Below are positions 9,834 to 16,905 of a DNA stretch of 64,000 nt, in pieces. The stretch is from an uncultured Eubacteriales bacterium (GTDB lineage Bacteria > Bacillota > Clostridia > Oscillospirales > Oscillospiraceae), in NCBI GenBank assembly GCA_900543085.1, contig UQQF01000005.1, positions 10,286 to 74,285 on the forward strand, in the 5' to 3' direction. The notes beneath the pieces were generated by a model. The model made no database searches. It saw only the letters and a list, made by a program, of their open reading frames with translations, and was not told the origin of the DNA. Each line of letters begins with the position of its first letter. The first letter of the stretch is position 1. Made by a program: the position numbers and the translations under genes.

Positions 9834-10715
9834 TTATTTCTCATCCTCCACCTTCCCCGGCAGCTTCGCAGCGTCCTCAATGATGTCCGTCACTAGCTTC
9901 ATCGTCTTGGCGTTTTCGGCGCTTATTACGGGGCGACCCATCTCGCGCTCCAGCTCTTTTCTCGCGTTGCCGGCGACGCGGCCGCCGCGCTGAGCTACGC
10001 TCAGGTTCTCGGCCATGCCCTCGGGCTTTTCGATCTGCGAGATGCCCGTCGTGCTGGCTTCGGCCAGCATGTTCAGCACCAGCTCGAGGTCGCTCATGTT
10101 GTCGCGCAGGTTCTCCTTTTTGAGCCCCTTGAGGTCCTTATACTGCCGCGTGGTCATGCCTGACCACGCTTTACTTATCTCGTCCGTCAGTATCGCATAC
10201 TCGCGGCCCTTCTGTACGCCGCGTTTGCTCCACTCGTCCGTCAGCTCGTTGCGGATGCGTATCGCCAGCAGCCGCTGGTGCACCCACTCCTCGCTGTATC
10301 CCTTCTTGAGATACGTCTCGAGCGCGCGGTCGATGGCCTGCTCGGGGTCTATCGTCTCCTCGATACGCTCGCGGCCTACCTGCGCCAGCCAGAGCTTGAA
10401 CGGCTCGGCTTTCCGTGAGGGGATAGACTGGATGATGCGCAGCAGCTGTTCCGTGTCCGCGACGTCGGTGAGACGGCGCTTGCCGTCCTTAGACTTCAAT
10501 TTCAACTGCTGACAATTTGTCAGCAGTTCGTCCGCGCCCTCATCCTTGAGCCGCTGCTTGAGCTTAGCCCAGTAGTTGCTCGCGCCGCGCTTGTCCTTCT
10601 GGTCAGTCAGTGCGCCGACTACATCCACAACGGAAAAATACCATTCTTCGCGCTCGGCGTCCCATGCGGAGCGTATGGGCTGATCCTCAAATAACTGCAT
10701 TGCGTCGTTGCTCAT
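9834..10715 (-). CDS. Bro-N domain protein (phage antirepressor / DinD-like)
   Basis: About 293 residues starting at the ATG behind GGGGGTACATAGT. The N-terminal third (QLFEDQPIRSAWD..EWYFSVVDVVGAL..YWAKLKQRL) is the Bro-N DNA-binding domain of phage antirepressors and of the DNA-damage-inducible protein DinD; the helical remainder (WVHQRLLAIRIRNELTDEW, GMTTRQYKDLKGLKKENLRD) matches the DinD/P22AR-like C-terminal region. These genes are usual in prophage remnants and defence islands. No other phage genes are nearby, so it is probably an orphan cargo gene. Confidence 0.85.
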   Translation of the reverse strand: MSNDAMQLFEDQPIRSAWDAEREEWYFSVVDVVGALTDQKDKRGASNYWAKLKQRLKDEGADELLTNCQQLKLKSKDGKRRLTDVADTEQLLRIIQSIPSRKAEPFKLWLAQVGRERIEETIDPEQAIDRALETYLKKGYSEEWVHQRLLAIRIRNELTDEWSKRGVQKGREYAILTDEISKAWSGMTTRQYKDLKGLKKENLRDNMSDLELVLNMLAEASTTGISQIEKPEGMAENLSVAQRGGRVAGNARKELEREMGRPVISAENAKTMKLVTDIIEDAAKLPGKVEDEK

Positions 10716-10775
10716 ACTATGTACCCCCAAATTAGCTGATTAAATTGTACCACATTTTACCCGAAACTACAACGT

Positions 10776-10946
10776 TTATGTAACTTTTCGGCCCACCTCC
10801 TGCATTGCGGAGCAGAAGCGTTCCCACGGCTCCAACGTTGTCTGTGACGGGTCGCCCTCGCGGATGCGGAGGGTGCGGCGGATCTCCTTAGGGATAACGA
10901 CGCGGCCCAGGTCATCGATTCGGCGTACAATGCCGGTGGCTTTCAT
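10776..10946 (-). CDS. AbrB/SpoVT-type DNA-binding protein with an aberrant C-terminus
   Basis: 56 residues behind AGGAGGTATTTT. The segment MKATGIVRRIDDLGRVVIPK through IREGDP is the classic AbrB-type swapped-hairpin DNA-binding half. Where the family normally continues with EIF-type strand residues and an IL-K-Y motif, this one reads SQTTLEPWERFCSAMQEVG and stops. The second half of the fold is therefore missing or replaced, which suggests a deletion or recombination joint just after the GDP codons; it may not fold as a normal dimer. Confidence 0.75.
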   Translation of the reverse strand: MKATGIVRRIDDLGRVVIPKEIRRTLRIREGDPSQTTLEPWERFCSAMQEVGRKVT

Positions 10947-11340
10947 AAAATACCTCCTGCTTATATTTCTATGTGCAGGAATTAGTATCCGCAGTTTCCA
11001 ACCCTCTATGCGCAAGGTGGAATTTGGAAAAAGGAGTTGCGGAGGGTGTGACAGCCGCAGAGCTTCGTCATGAACTCCTTTGATTTCCATCATACATGTA
11101 AAACAGGTGCGAACGCCATCGTGCCGACAGAACCGCCAAAAAGAAGAACGCATATTACGTTCAAACGATTTGAGCTCAAGTGTCCATACACTGACTTTAG
11201 TCGGGACTGTGGAATTTTAGGGGGCAATAAATAGAATAGTAATTACGTAAAACTACATGTATAAAAGGCTGCACGTTTCCGGGATTGCCCCCGCGAAAAG
11301 GGGCGTTCCGGTACTTCTTCACGTTTTTGCCGTTGAAATA
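10947..11340. other. Non-coding stretch left of the CRISPR array
   Basis: 394 bases with no convincing gene. It holds the upstream region of the AbrB-like gene and the leader-distal flank of the array. A partial hairpin (GCCCCCGCGAAAAGGGGCG, 11287-11305) could end array transcription on the minus strand but has no T-run. Confidence 0.5.
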
Positions 11341-12640
11341 ATTTCAATTCACGCCCCCGTGTGGGGGCGGGCTTCAAGTCTGCGGAACGGTTTGCGCAGT
11401 GCTATCCCATTTCAATTCACGCCCCCGTGTGGGGGCGGGCTCTATGATTGCGCTTCCCCCGCTGCAAGGTATAAGATTTCAATTCACGCCCCCGTGTGGG
11501 GGCGGGCCGCTGGCAGCCTATTATGCTGCGCGGGAGTATCCGCTTATTTCAATTCACGCCCCCGTGTGGGGGCGGGCGCCGCGTTAATTGATGACGAGGA
11601 TGATGAGAGTTATTTCAATTCACGCCCCCGTGTGGGGGCGGGCGGCGCGTAGCGCCCCGCCTGGCCGCGCGTGCGCGATTTCAATTCACGCCCCCGTGTG
11701 GGGGCGGGCGTGTCGAATTGGCACGAATCGGGAAACTGGCAATTAATTCAAATCACGCCCCCGTGTGGGGGCGGGCCAACACCCCAGCGCGGGGGGGCGG
11801 ACGCCCCCCAATTTCAATTCACGCCCCCGTGTGGGGGCGGGCTTCGCTCCGCGAGCTGAAAGCGCTCAGCGAGGAATTTCAATTCACGCCCCCGTGTGGG
11901 GGCGGGCGGTTGCCTTGATATCGCTGAGAGCGCCATAGAGCAATTTCAATTCACGCCCCCGTGTGGGGGCGGGCTAGCATATGCGGTGCTTTTAGCGTAC
12001 TGCGAGGACATTTCAATTCACGCCCCCCGTGTGGGGGCGGGCCACGGTGATACTCCGGCACTATGATATAGGCCAATTTCAATTCACGCCCCCGTGTGGG
12101 GGCGGGCCCAACATCTCCGAGGTCGAGGTGTTCTATCCGCAATTTCAATTCACGCCCCCGTGTGGGGGCGGGGGGAGGCAAACAAAGTGGTATATCACAC
12201 CAGAGAGATTTCAATTCACGCCCCCGTGTGGGGGCGGGGCAAAATAAGAGCCGCCGAGACTGTAGCAGCAGACCTCATTTCAATTCACGCCCCCGTGTGG
12301 GGGCGGGCTATACTCCGCCTTAATCCTCAGCGCTTCCCGCGTATTTCAATTCACGCCCCCGTGTGGGGGCGGGTCCCCATTGAAGGGCTTATAGAAGCCG
12401 CAAACGAATTTCAATTCACGCCCCCGTGTGGGGGCGGGCGCCCGGCCTATACGTCGATAACGGCATGCTTAACTATATTTCAATTCACGCCCCCGTGTGG
12501 GGGCGGGCCGGTTGCCAATGCCTGATGATAAGTGCATACTTATTTCAATTCACGCCCCCGTGTGGGGGCGGGCCAGTGATAGGCTCGTCCTCCTTTGGCT
12601 TTTCTTCAATTTCAATTCACGCCCCCGTGTGGGGGCGGGC
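11341..12640 (-). CRISPR. Type I-C CRISPR array, 20 repeats and 19 spacers
   Basis: Twenty copies of a 32-base repeat that on the plus strand begins ATTTCAATTCACGCCCCC and ends GGGGGCGGGC; spacers are 33-38 bases. In crRNA orientation (minus strand) the repeat has stem CGCCCCC/GGGGGCG with loop ACAC and ends GTGAATTGAAAT, typical of type I-C. Repeat starts: 11341, 11409, 11476, 11546, 11612, 11678, 11745, 11811, 11876, 11943, 12010, 12076, 12142, 12208, 12277, 12343, 12408, 12477, 12542, 12609. Deviants: 11745 (two changes at the ATTTCAATT end), 12010 (one extra C, 33 bases), 12142, 12208 and 12343 (last plus-strand base changed). The leader should be on the right, next to cas2, so the newest spacer is at about 12574-12608. 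Confidence 0.97.
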
Positions 12641-12844
12641 AGCAAATTTGCATAAATGCAAAGTGCTGTTTATGTGCAAAATGGTAGAAACCAGAGATGG
12701 AATAAATGGTAAAAGATGGCTAATAAGCAAACCTGTACAATATACAGCTGATGGATTCGTGCCGCTTGAACAAAAGCATCCGGGACGCTATTGCGCCAAC
12801 CTGCCGGCATATTCTGTTTTGCCGAGGTCGGCGCAACAGCTGGC
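12641..12844 (-). promoter_or_regulatory. CRISPR leader region between cas2 and the array
   Basis: 204 bases, A+T-richer than the neighbours, no gene. On the minus strand it follows the cas2 stop and directly precedes the newest repeat, the position of a type I-C leader. A palindromic GCAAATTTGC abuts the first repeat. I see no strong promoter; TTGCAC-N17-TTTATG (ending close to the repeat) is the best weak candidate. Confidence 0.6.
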
Positions 12845-13135
12845 TTACAGGAGGATAGGTTCACCTGTCTGTACAAGACCTGTCCGACCCATGGTATCTA
12901 TGCGGGTTTGATAGCTGTTTCCAAGACGATAGAACCTGACAGAATCATGGTCGTGATCTATTATGGCCGCGAGCTCAGACTTTAATGTCGCCAATTGAGC
13001 GGGGTCGACCAGAAGCTCGAATACTGAATTCTGAACCCTAAGCCCATATCTCTCGCAAAGCTTAGCCACCTTACGCAGCCGCTTTTGACCGGCCGGGCTT
13101 GAGGTGTTTACGTCATATGTAACTAGCATCAGCAT
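12845..13135 (-). CDS. cas2: CRISPR-associated endoribonuclease/adaptation protein Cas2 (type I-C)
   Basis: 96 residues, normal for Cas2. The ferredoxin-like first strand MLMLVTYDV with Asp8 is intact, as is the type I-C C-terminal pattern (SVRFYRLGNSYQTRIDTMGR). Cas2 bridges two Cas1 dimers in the spacer integrase and is not known to integrate spacers alone. Here it starts 3 bases after the stop of a cas1 remnant and has no intact Cas1 partner in the window, so it is probably a leftover unless Cas1 is supplied by another locus. Confidence 0.93.
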   Translation of the reverse strand: MLMLVTYDVNTSSPAGQKRLRKVAKLCERYGLRVQNSVFELLVDPAQLATLKSELAAIIDHDHDSVRFYRLGNSYQTRIDTMGRTGLVQTGEPILL

Positions 13136-13138
13136 GGG

Positions 13139-13282
13139 TTATCTCCATACAAAAGGCGGGTAGCAGTCCAGGTCGCCGCGCAGAAGCCTGGCAAAAAGCA
13201 TGGCTTGCACATACGGGACTAAACCAATCTGCACCTTTTCTCCCAGGAAAGGATGATCGATGGTTGCGGCAAATAATCGCTG
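13139..13282 (-). pseudogene. cas1: Remnant of cas1 (last ~45 codons)
   Basis: Translating the gap between cas7 and cas2 on the minus strand gives DHPFLGEKVQIGLVPYVQAM, then LFARLLRGDLDCYPPFVWR and a TAA at 13141-13139. This is the conserved C-terminus of type I-C Cas1. The frame is the same as that of cas7, immediately after its TGA, with about nine residues (QRLFAATI) of unclear origin between. The rest of cas1 (about 290 codons) and all of cas4, which normally lie here, are gone: one deletion from the cas7 stop into the 3' part of cas1. Confidence 0.9.
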
Positions 13283-14278
13283 TCATCCAATTTGCAGCCA
13301 GTCCTCTCCATCAGGCAGCGCTCCCCAGCAAATCGGGCCGTATGGATTGCTCTGAAAGCCGATCTCTACGCCCGAGGGCACATTGTCGACGCTGACTACG
13401 GCATCATAGTCGCGATAGCTCCTGGCAAATTCTACGTCAGCTTTCTTCTGTACATGTACAAGCTCAAACAGCTTATGCGCGGGAGCGCAGCCCAGCTTGG
13501 CCTGACGCACCCGCTGAACCGCATCGCTGTCGTTGCCGACATGCTTGAAGATTATCAGCGGCGAGACAACTGACATCTCACCCTTGCTGGCAGAGTGGTC
13601 ATGCTCGTACATATTCAAAATGGCCTCGAACAGAGCCTGGAGGTCATCGTCGTCGAAGCCGGTCTCAGCCGCAAGGTTGGCGCTGATGAAGCCTCTAATC
13701 TCGTAGAGACCAAAGGGTATCAGCTGCTTTCGACCCATCGTGCGCAATTTGTCCTCGGCGGTTTCCGCCTCCATTTTCAGATAGTCCTCCACCTTGCCGT
13801 CCTTGATGGTTTCGGCAACGGCCGTGCGCGTTATGGAGATGTCCATGGGCAGCACAGGATCCAGGCTTTTTCCGAAGGCTATCTGCACCGGACCGCGCAC
13901 CTGACCCGCGTTGGGGCCGGTGGACATGACGGCGCCGAAGGTTCGCACGTCGAAGAAAAGCTCACACGCCTTCTTGCGGCCGGCGTATACAGCTTCCTTC
14001 TCCTTGGCACAGTCCTCAACGCCTGCGGCGCGTTTGGCCTCGGCTATGTGGCGGTTGAGATTCGTAGACTGCTGTACGATGATGTTCATGCCGGGCTGGC
14101 CGGCATATGCTGTCTGTATGTAGTTGCGTATGCGGCGCTTGATGGCCACGTCGGTTATAAAGCCCTGCATGGTCTGGGGATCGATGCGCGGGGCGTTTCC
14201 CATGTCGGGATCACCGTTTGGGTTGGCGTTGGTGCACGCGACGTAGTACACGAATTCATAACGGTTCTGGATAGCCAT
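13283..14278 (-). CDS. cas7: Cascade backbone protein Cas7 (Csd2, type I-C)
   Basis: 331 residues, slightly longer than the usual 280-300. The start NRYEFVYYVACTNANPNGDP is the standard Cas7/Csd2 opening, and KHVGNDSDAVQRVRQAKLG and YDAVVSVDNVPSGVE are family segments. Cas7 forms the helical backbone on the crRNA spacer. The ATG follows GAGGAGAGAAAC, 13 bases after cas8c. Its 3' end borders the cas4-cas1 deletion. Confidence 0.95.
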   Translation of the reverse strand: MAIQNRYEFVYYVACTNANPNGDPDMGNAPRIDPQTMQGFITDVAIKRRIRNYIQTAYAGQPGMNIIVQQSTNLNRHIAEAKRAAGVEDCAKEKEAVYAGRKKACELFFDVRTFGAVMSTGPNAGQVRGPVQIAFGKSLDPVLPMDISITRTAVAETIKDGKVEDYLKMEAETAEDKLRTMGRKQLIPFGLYEIRGFISANLAAETGFDDDDLQALFEAILNMYEHDHSASKGEMSVVSPLIIFKHVGNDSDAVQRVRQAKLGCAPAHKLFELVHVQKKADVEFARSYRDYDAVVSVDNVPSGVEIGFQSNPYGPICWGALPDGEDWLQIG

Positions 14279-14291
14279 GTTTCTCTCCTCC

Positions 14292-16082
14292 TCAGTCAGC
14301 TTTCTTTTCCGCGGCGGCTGCGGCGCGGATACGACGGTCTTTTGCTATTTTGGCGCACATCTGGTAGTAGCCCAGTGCAAAGTACGACTGCAGCTCTGGG
14401 CTCAGAACGGTCGGAGCGTTATCCCCTATGGCACAAGCGACTTGATCGCGCAGCTCAGCGTAATCCTTCTTCTGCCAATTAGACAATTTGCCAATGTGAT
14501 AATTTGACAGCTTGGACAGTTGGCCAAGCACCAGAGCCGGGGTTTGAATGGCGGATGCATAGTACCGGTCGATCAGGCTGGCGTTGACATCCCCCATGGC
14601 GAGTCTTTGGATCTCACCGTATACGGCCACCAGTGCTCCGCAGTGATAGGCGGGCTCCGGGTGCTTTTCGTTATATTCCATAGCAAGCTCCTCCTTTTGG
14701 TATTTTTGCCTCTCCTTGCGGCACAGCCAAGCCTTCAGCCACTGACAGGCCCAGGGGTCGGGAGTTTTGCGAACCTGGTTTTCGGCCGTGGAGCTGAGCA
14801 TCTGAGAGCGGATATAAGACAGTGCGCGCACGGCGGTTGCATTGGGAAGCTGGGTGCCGTTGATTATGGCGCTGATAATAGCGGGTGTAAGGCCTGCCAG
14901 CTCCTTGGACATACGATCAAAAACATTTTTGTCCGAGCTCTGCTTTGCCATCAGGCGAATAAGCCTGGCAGACAATTTGGCGGGCTTGATTGCTGCGGTG
15001 CCCGAGCTGTTGATGAGAGACAGGTCGCTCTCCCACTTCCTCAGATTTTCGGTCAATTGCCCATAATTGCCCACTTCATAGGAACGCACCATGACACGGC
15101 CGCCTACTCCGCTGAGCAGTAAAATATAGTACAGGTTGGGCAAATCATGCACGGGCGTACCGGTTTTGACCGAAGCTATGTGCTCGTTTGCCTGATCTCT
15201 TGCCAGTTTGGGGTCTACATCCGGTTCCCGCCGGAGGCCTGCATCTTCGTCGTCTTCGTCGTTAAATGCGGAGTATATGATGGAGTCAATGCAGTCGCAC
15301 TCCGCCTCAACCGGCTTGTCGTACCAATGGACGAATTTCATGCCGGACAAGACCGGAGCTTTTTTCAGAAGCTCATCAAGCGCAGCTTTCACTCCGGCAA
15401 ATGCGTCTTCAGACACGGGCGCGTTGGAGCCCTGCTTTAAACCGTAAGAGCAGAAGGCGTCTTTATCAAAGCAAATCAGCGTGTCTCCGCGCGCGTGCCC
15501 GCCGACGACGGACAGGCCGGAAATCGGCGGCACCGTAGCCGTGGGTATCGTGAGCTTGCCGGTTATCAGGCAGGGGGCTCTGCTGCCGGAGGGGCGGAAC
15601 TGCTGCCTGAACTGTTCCCACCAGCTCCGCACGGCTGGATATTCCAGTATGCTTACACCGTCTACCATGAAGCTGAGCACTTTGGCGCCGTCCAGCTTGA
15701 GGCGATCCAGCTCGCCGGAAACGCTCGCTGCCACCTCCTCGTTACACAGAGCGTCCAGACAGAACTTCAGACGCGGCTCCATCTTTGCGGCGTCTGCCAT
15801 GGTCTCGCGGAAGTACGCCGCCTTGGCGGCGTATTTTTCGCGCTGCTGTTCATCGCTGGGAAAGAGGATGCTGCGCTTTTCGGCCAGCACGTTGCACTTG
15901 TCACCGCTGTTTGCAAGGCTGCCGATGTCCGGACAGGGGACCTTTTCGTTGCTTGTGGATATTATTCCTACATATTTTCCGCCTCTTGAAAGCGATATGT
16001 ACGCGCGAACCGGCTTTTTTACATACCCGGCGGGCAAAATCAGGTTTTCCCGGAGCGCGTAATCGTACAGTTCTCTCAGCAT
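14292..16082 (-). CDS. cas8c: Cascade large subunit Cas8c (Csd1)
   Basis: 596 residues, normal for Csd1. Family segments include FVDGVSILEYP-like FMVDGVSILEYP, RAPCLITGKL, GNAPVSEDAF-type NAPVSEDAFAG, and the C-terminal helical small-subunit region (QLSKLSNYHIGKLSNWQKKD). Cas8c recognises the PAM and, in I-C, an internal translation product serves as Cas11. It overlaps cas5 by seven bases, so the two are translationally coupled, with GGGAGAG upstream of the ATG. Confidence 0.95.
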   Translation of the reverse strand: MLRELYDYALRENLILPAGYVKKPVRAYISLSRGGKYVGIISTSNEKVPCPDIGSLANSGDKCNVLAEKRSILFPSDEQQREKYAAKAAYFRETMADAAKMEPRLKFCLDALCNEEVAASVSGELDRLKLDGAKVLSFMVDGVSILEYPAVRSWWEQFRQQFRPSGSRAPCLITGKLTIPTATVPPISGLSVVGGHARGDTLICFDKDAFCSYGLKQGSNAPVSEDAFAGVKAALDELLKKAPVLSGMKFVHWYDKPVEAECDCIDSIIYSAFNDEDDEDAGLRREPDVDPKLARDQANEHIASVKTGTPVHDLPNLYYILLLSGVGGRVMVRSYEVGNYGQLTENLRKWESDLSLINSSGTAAIKPAKLSARLIRLMAKQSSDKNVFDRMSKELAGLTPAIISAIINGTQLPNATAVRALSYIRSQMLSSTAENQVRKTPDPWACQWLKAWLCRKERQKYQKEELAMEYNEKHPEPAYHCGALVAVYGEIQRLAMGDVNASLIDRYYASAIQTPALVLGQLSKLSNYHIGKLSNWQKKDYAELRDQVACAIGDNAPTVLSPELQSYFALGYYQMCAKIAKDRRIRAAAAAEKKAD

Positions 16083-16732
16083 ACGGGCTCTCCCTTCAAA
16101 ACCTCCGGGCTGTCATAGGGAGGAACGTGTATCACGCCCTGCTTCATCACGCAGTGGTAAAGCGACAAACGCGGCCTCGCCTTTTTTCTCAGCTCGTAAT
16201 CATTGAGGTCGAATACATCGTAGACCATCAGCCCTAAATCCATATCGACGGGTATCGGCTTCGGTCCGGCGGAGTCGCCCTCCTGAAAATAAGCCACAAA
16301 CTCCTTGAGGCCCAGTGCGGGCTGTACATAGGCTTTGCCATCGCGTATCCGGCGCAGCGCCTGGGCATACAGCTGGGTCTCGGTGCCTCCGAAATCCGGG
16401 CGGGGGCAGATGCTTGCGGCAAAACGGTAGCGTACATCACGCAGTGCGACCGTCTGCCGTCGGGTTCGGTCGTCGTCGGTAAAAATCGGCTTGTCCCTCA
16501 CTTTTGATTTGACCTCGTTGCGTTTGAAGCTGATGTAGCGGATGGGGTTGAGCACTTCGATTCGGTTTACCTGCCACACGAACTCCCTCGGTTTAGCGTA
16601 GATGCTTGAAAGTATCCCGCGCACAGACGACGGGGTCGGCACGGGATAGGTCAGGCGTTCCACTTTGCTCTCGGGTCTGGCAAAGCAGGCAAAGTCACCC
16701 CAGACTTCCAAAACGATTTCCAAATTCTTCAC
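16076..16732 (-). CDS. cas5: Pre-crRNA endonuclease and Cascade subunit Cas5c (Cas5d)
   Basis: About 218 residues. VWGDFACFARPESKVERLTY at the N-terminus and the VPTPSSVRGILSSIYAKP segment identify Cas5 of type I-C, the subtype in which Cas5 replaces Cas6 and cuts the repeat hairpin to give an 11-base 5' handle. The first possible start is GTG at 16732, but the GGAGG site overlaps it; the TTG at 16723 is correctly spaced from GGAGG and may be the true start. An unusual 173-base gap separates it from cas3 and holds a promoter and a CRISPR-like element. Confidence 0.93.
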   Translation of the reverse strand: MKNLEIVLEVWGDFACFARPESKVERLTYPVPTPSSVRGILSSIYAKPREFVWQVNRIEVLNPIRYISFKRNEVKSKVRDKPIFTDDDRTRRQTVALRDVRYRFAASICPRPDFGGTETQLYAQALRRIRDGKAYVQPALGLKEFVAYFQEGDSAGPKPIPVDMDLGLMVYDVFDLNDYELRKKARPRLSLYHCVMKQGVIHVPPYDSPEVLKGEPVC

Positions 16733-16739
16733 CTCCGTT

Positions 16740-16816
16740 TTCCTGGCTGAGTGCGACGCCCAGCCAGGAATGATAATGCTTATATTTCAATTCCCAGCTC
16801 ACTCAAATGAGCTGTC
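16740..16816 (-). ncRNA. Candidate Cas-regulating RNA: solitary degenerate CRISPR repeat plus pseudo-spacer
   Basis: On the minus strand a 33-base element (16816-16784) ends GGGAATTGAAAT, matching the array repeat's 3' end GTGAATTGAAAT, and is preceded by a hairpin AGCTCA-TTTGAG-TGAGCT in place of the array's GC stem. It starts at the predicted transcription start of the promoter at 16823-16851. The following pseudo-spacer begins ATAAGCATTATCATT. The plus strand over the same promoter reads ATAAGTATTACAATT (16817-16831): identical at 1-5, 7-10 and 13-15, with mismatches only at 6, 11 and 12. A ten-base-pair hairpin (TTCCTGGCTG/CAGCCAGGAA, 16740-16770) closes the element before the cas5 ribosome binding site. 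Resembles CreR/CreA RNAs known from other CRISPR types; function inferred. Confidence 0.5.
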
Positions 16817-16822
16817 ATAAGT

Positions 16823-16851
16823 ATTACAATTGAAAACCCTAAATCTGTCAA
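16823..16851 (-). promoter_or_regulatory. Internal promoter for cas5-cas8c-cas7-cas2
   Basis: TTGACA (16851-16846), 17 bases, TGTAAT (16828-16823) on the minus strand: a near-consensus vegetative promoter. Predicted transcription start is about 16817-16815, exactly at the repeat-like element. It separates expression of the Cascade genes from cas3. Confidence 0.8.
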
Positions 16852-16867
16852 GCACTGGCTTACAGAA

Positions 16868-16905
16868 AAGTAAAAAACCAGCAGCGTAGTTGCGCTGCCG
16901 GTTCT
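16868..16905 (-). terminator. Terminator after cas3
   Basis: On the minus strand GAACCGGCAGCG CAACTA CGCTGCTGGTT is followed by TTTTTTAC, a Rho-independent terminator immediately after the cas3 stop. Together with the promoter just downstream it splits the cas locus into two transcription units. Confidence 0.8.

Noticed and set aside
10947..11153. Upstream extension of the AbrB-like gene
   Set aside because: An AGGAGG site lies immediately before the internal ATG at 10946, and the extension has no family similarity.
12641..12844. Small gene in the CRISPR leader
   Set aside because: No ribosome binding site or coding bias; position and A+T content fit a leader.
11257..12911. Several plus-strand reading frames through the array (peptides such as FNSRPRVGAG and SIHAPVWGRA repeated)
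   Set aside because: They are translations of the CRISPR repeats; repeat and spacer spacing explains them fully.
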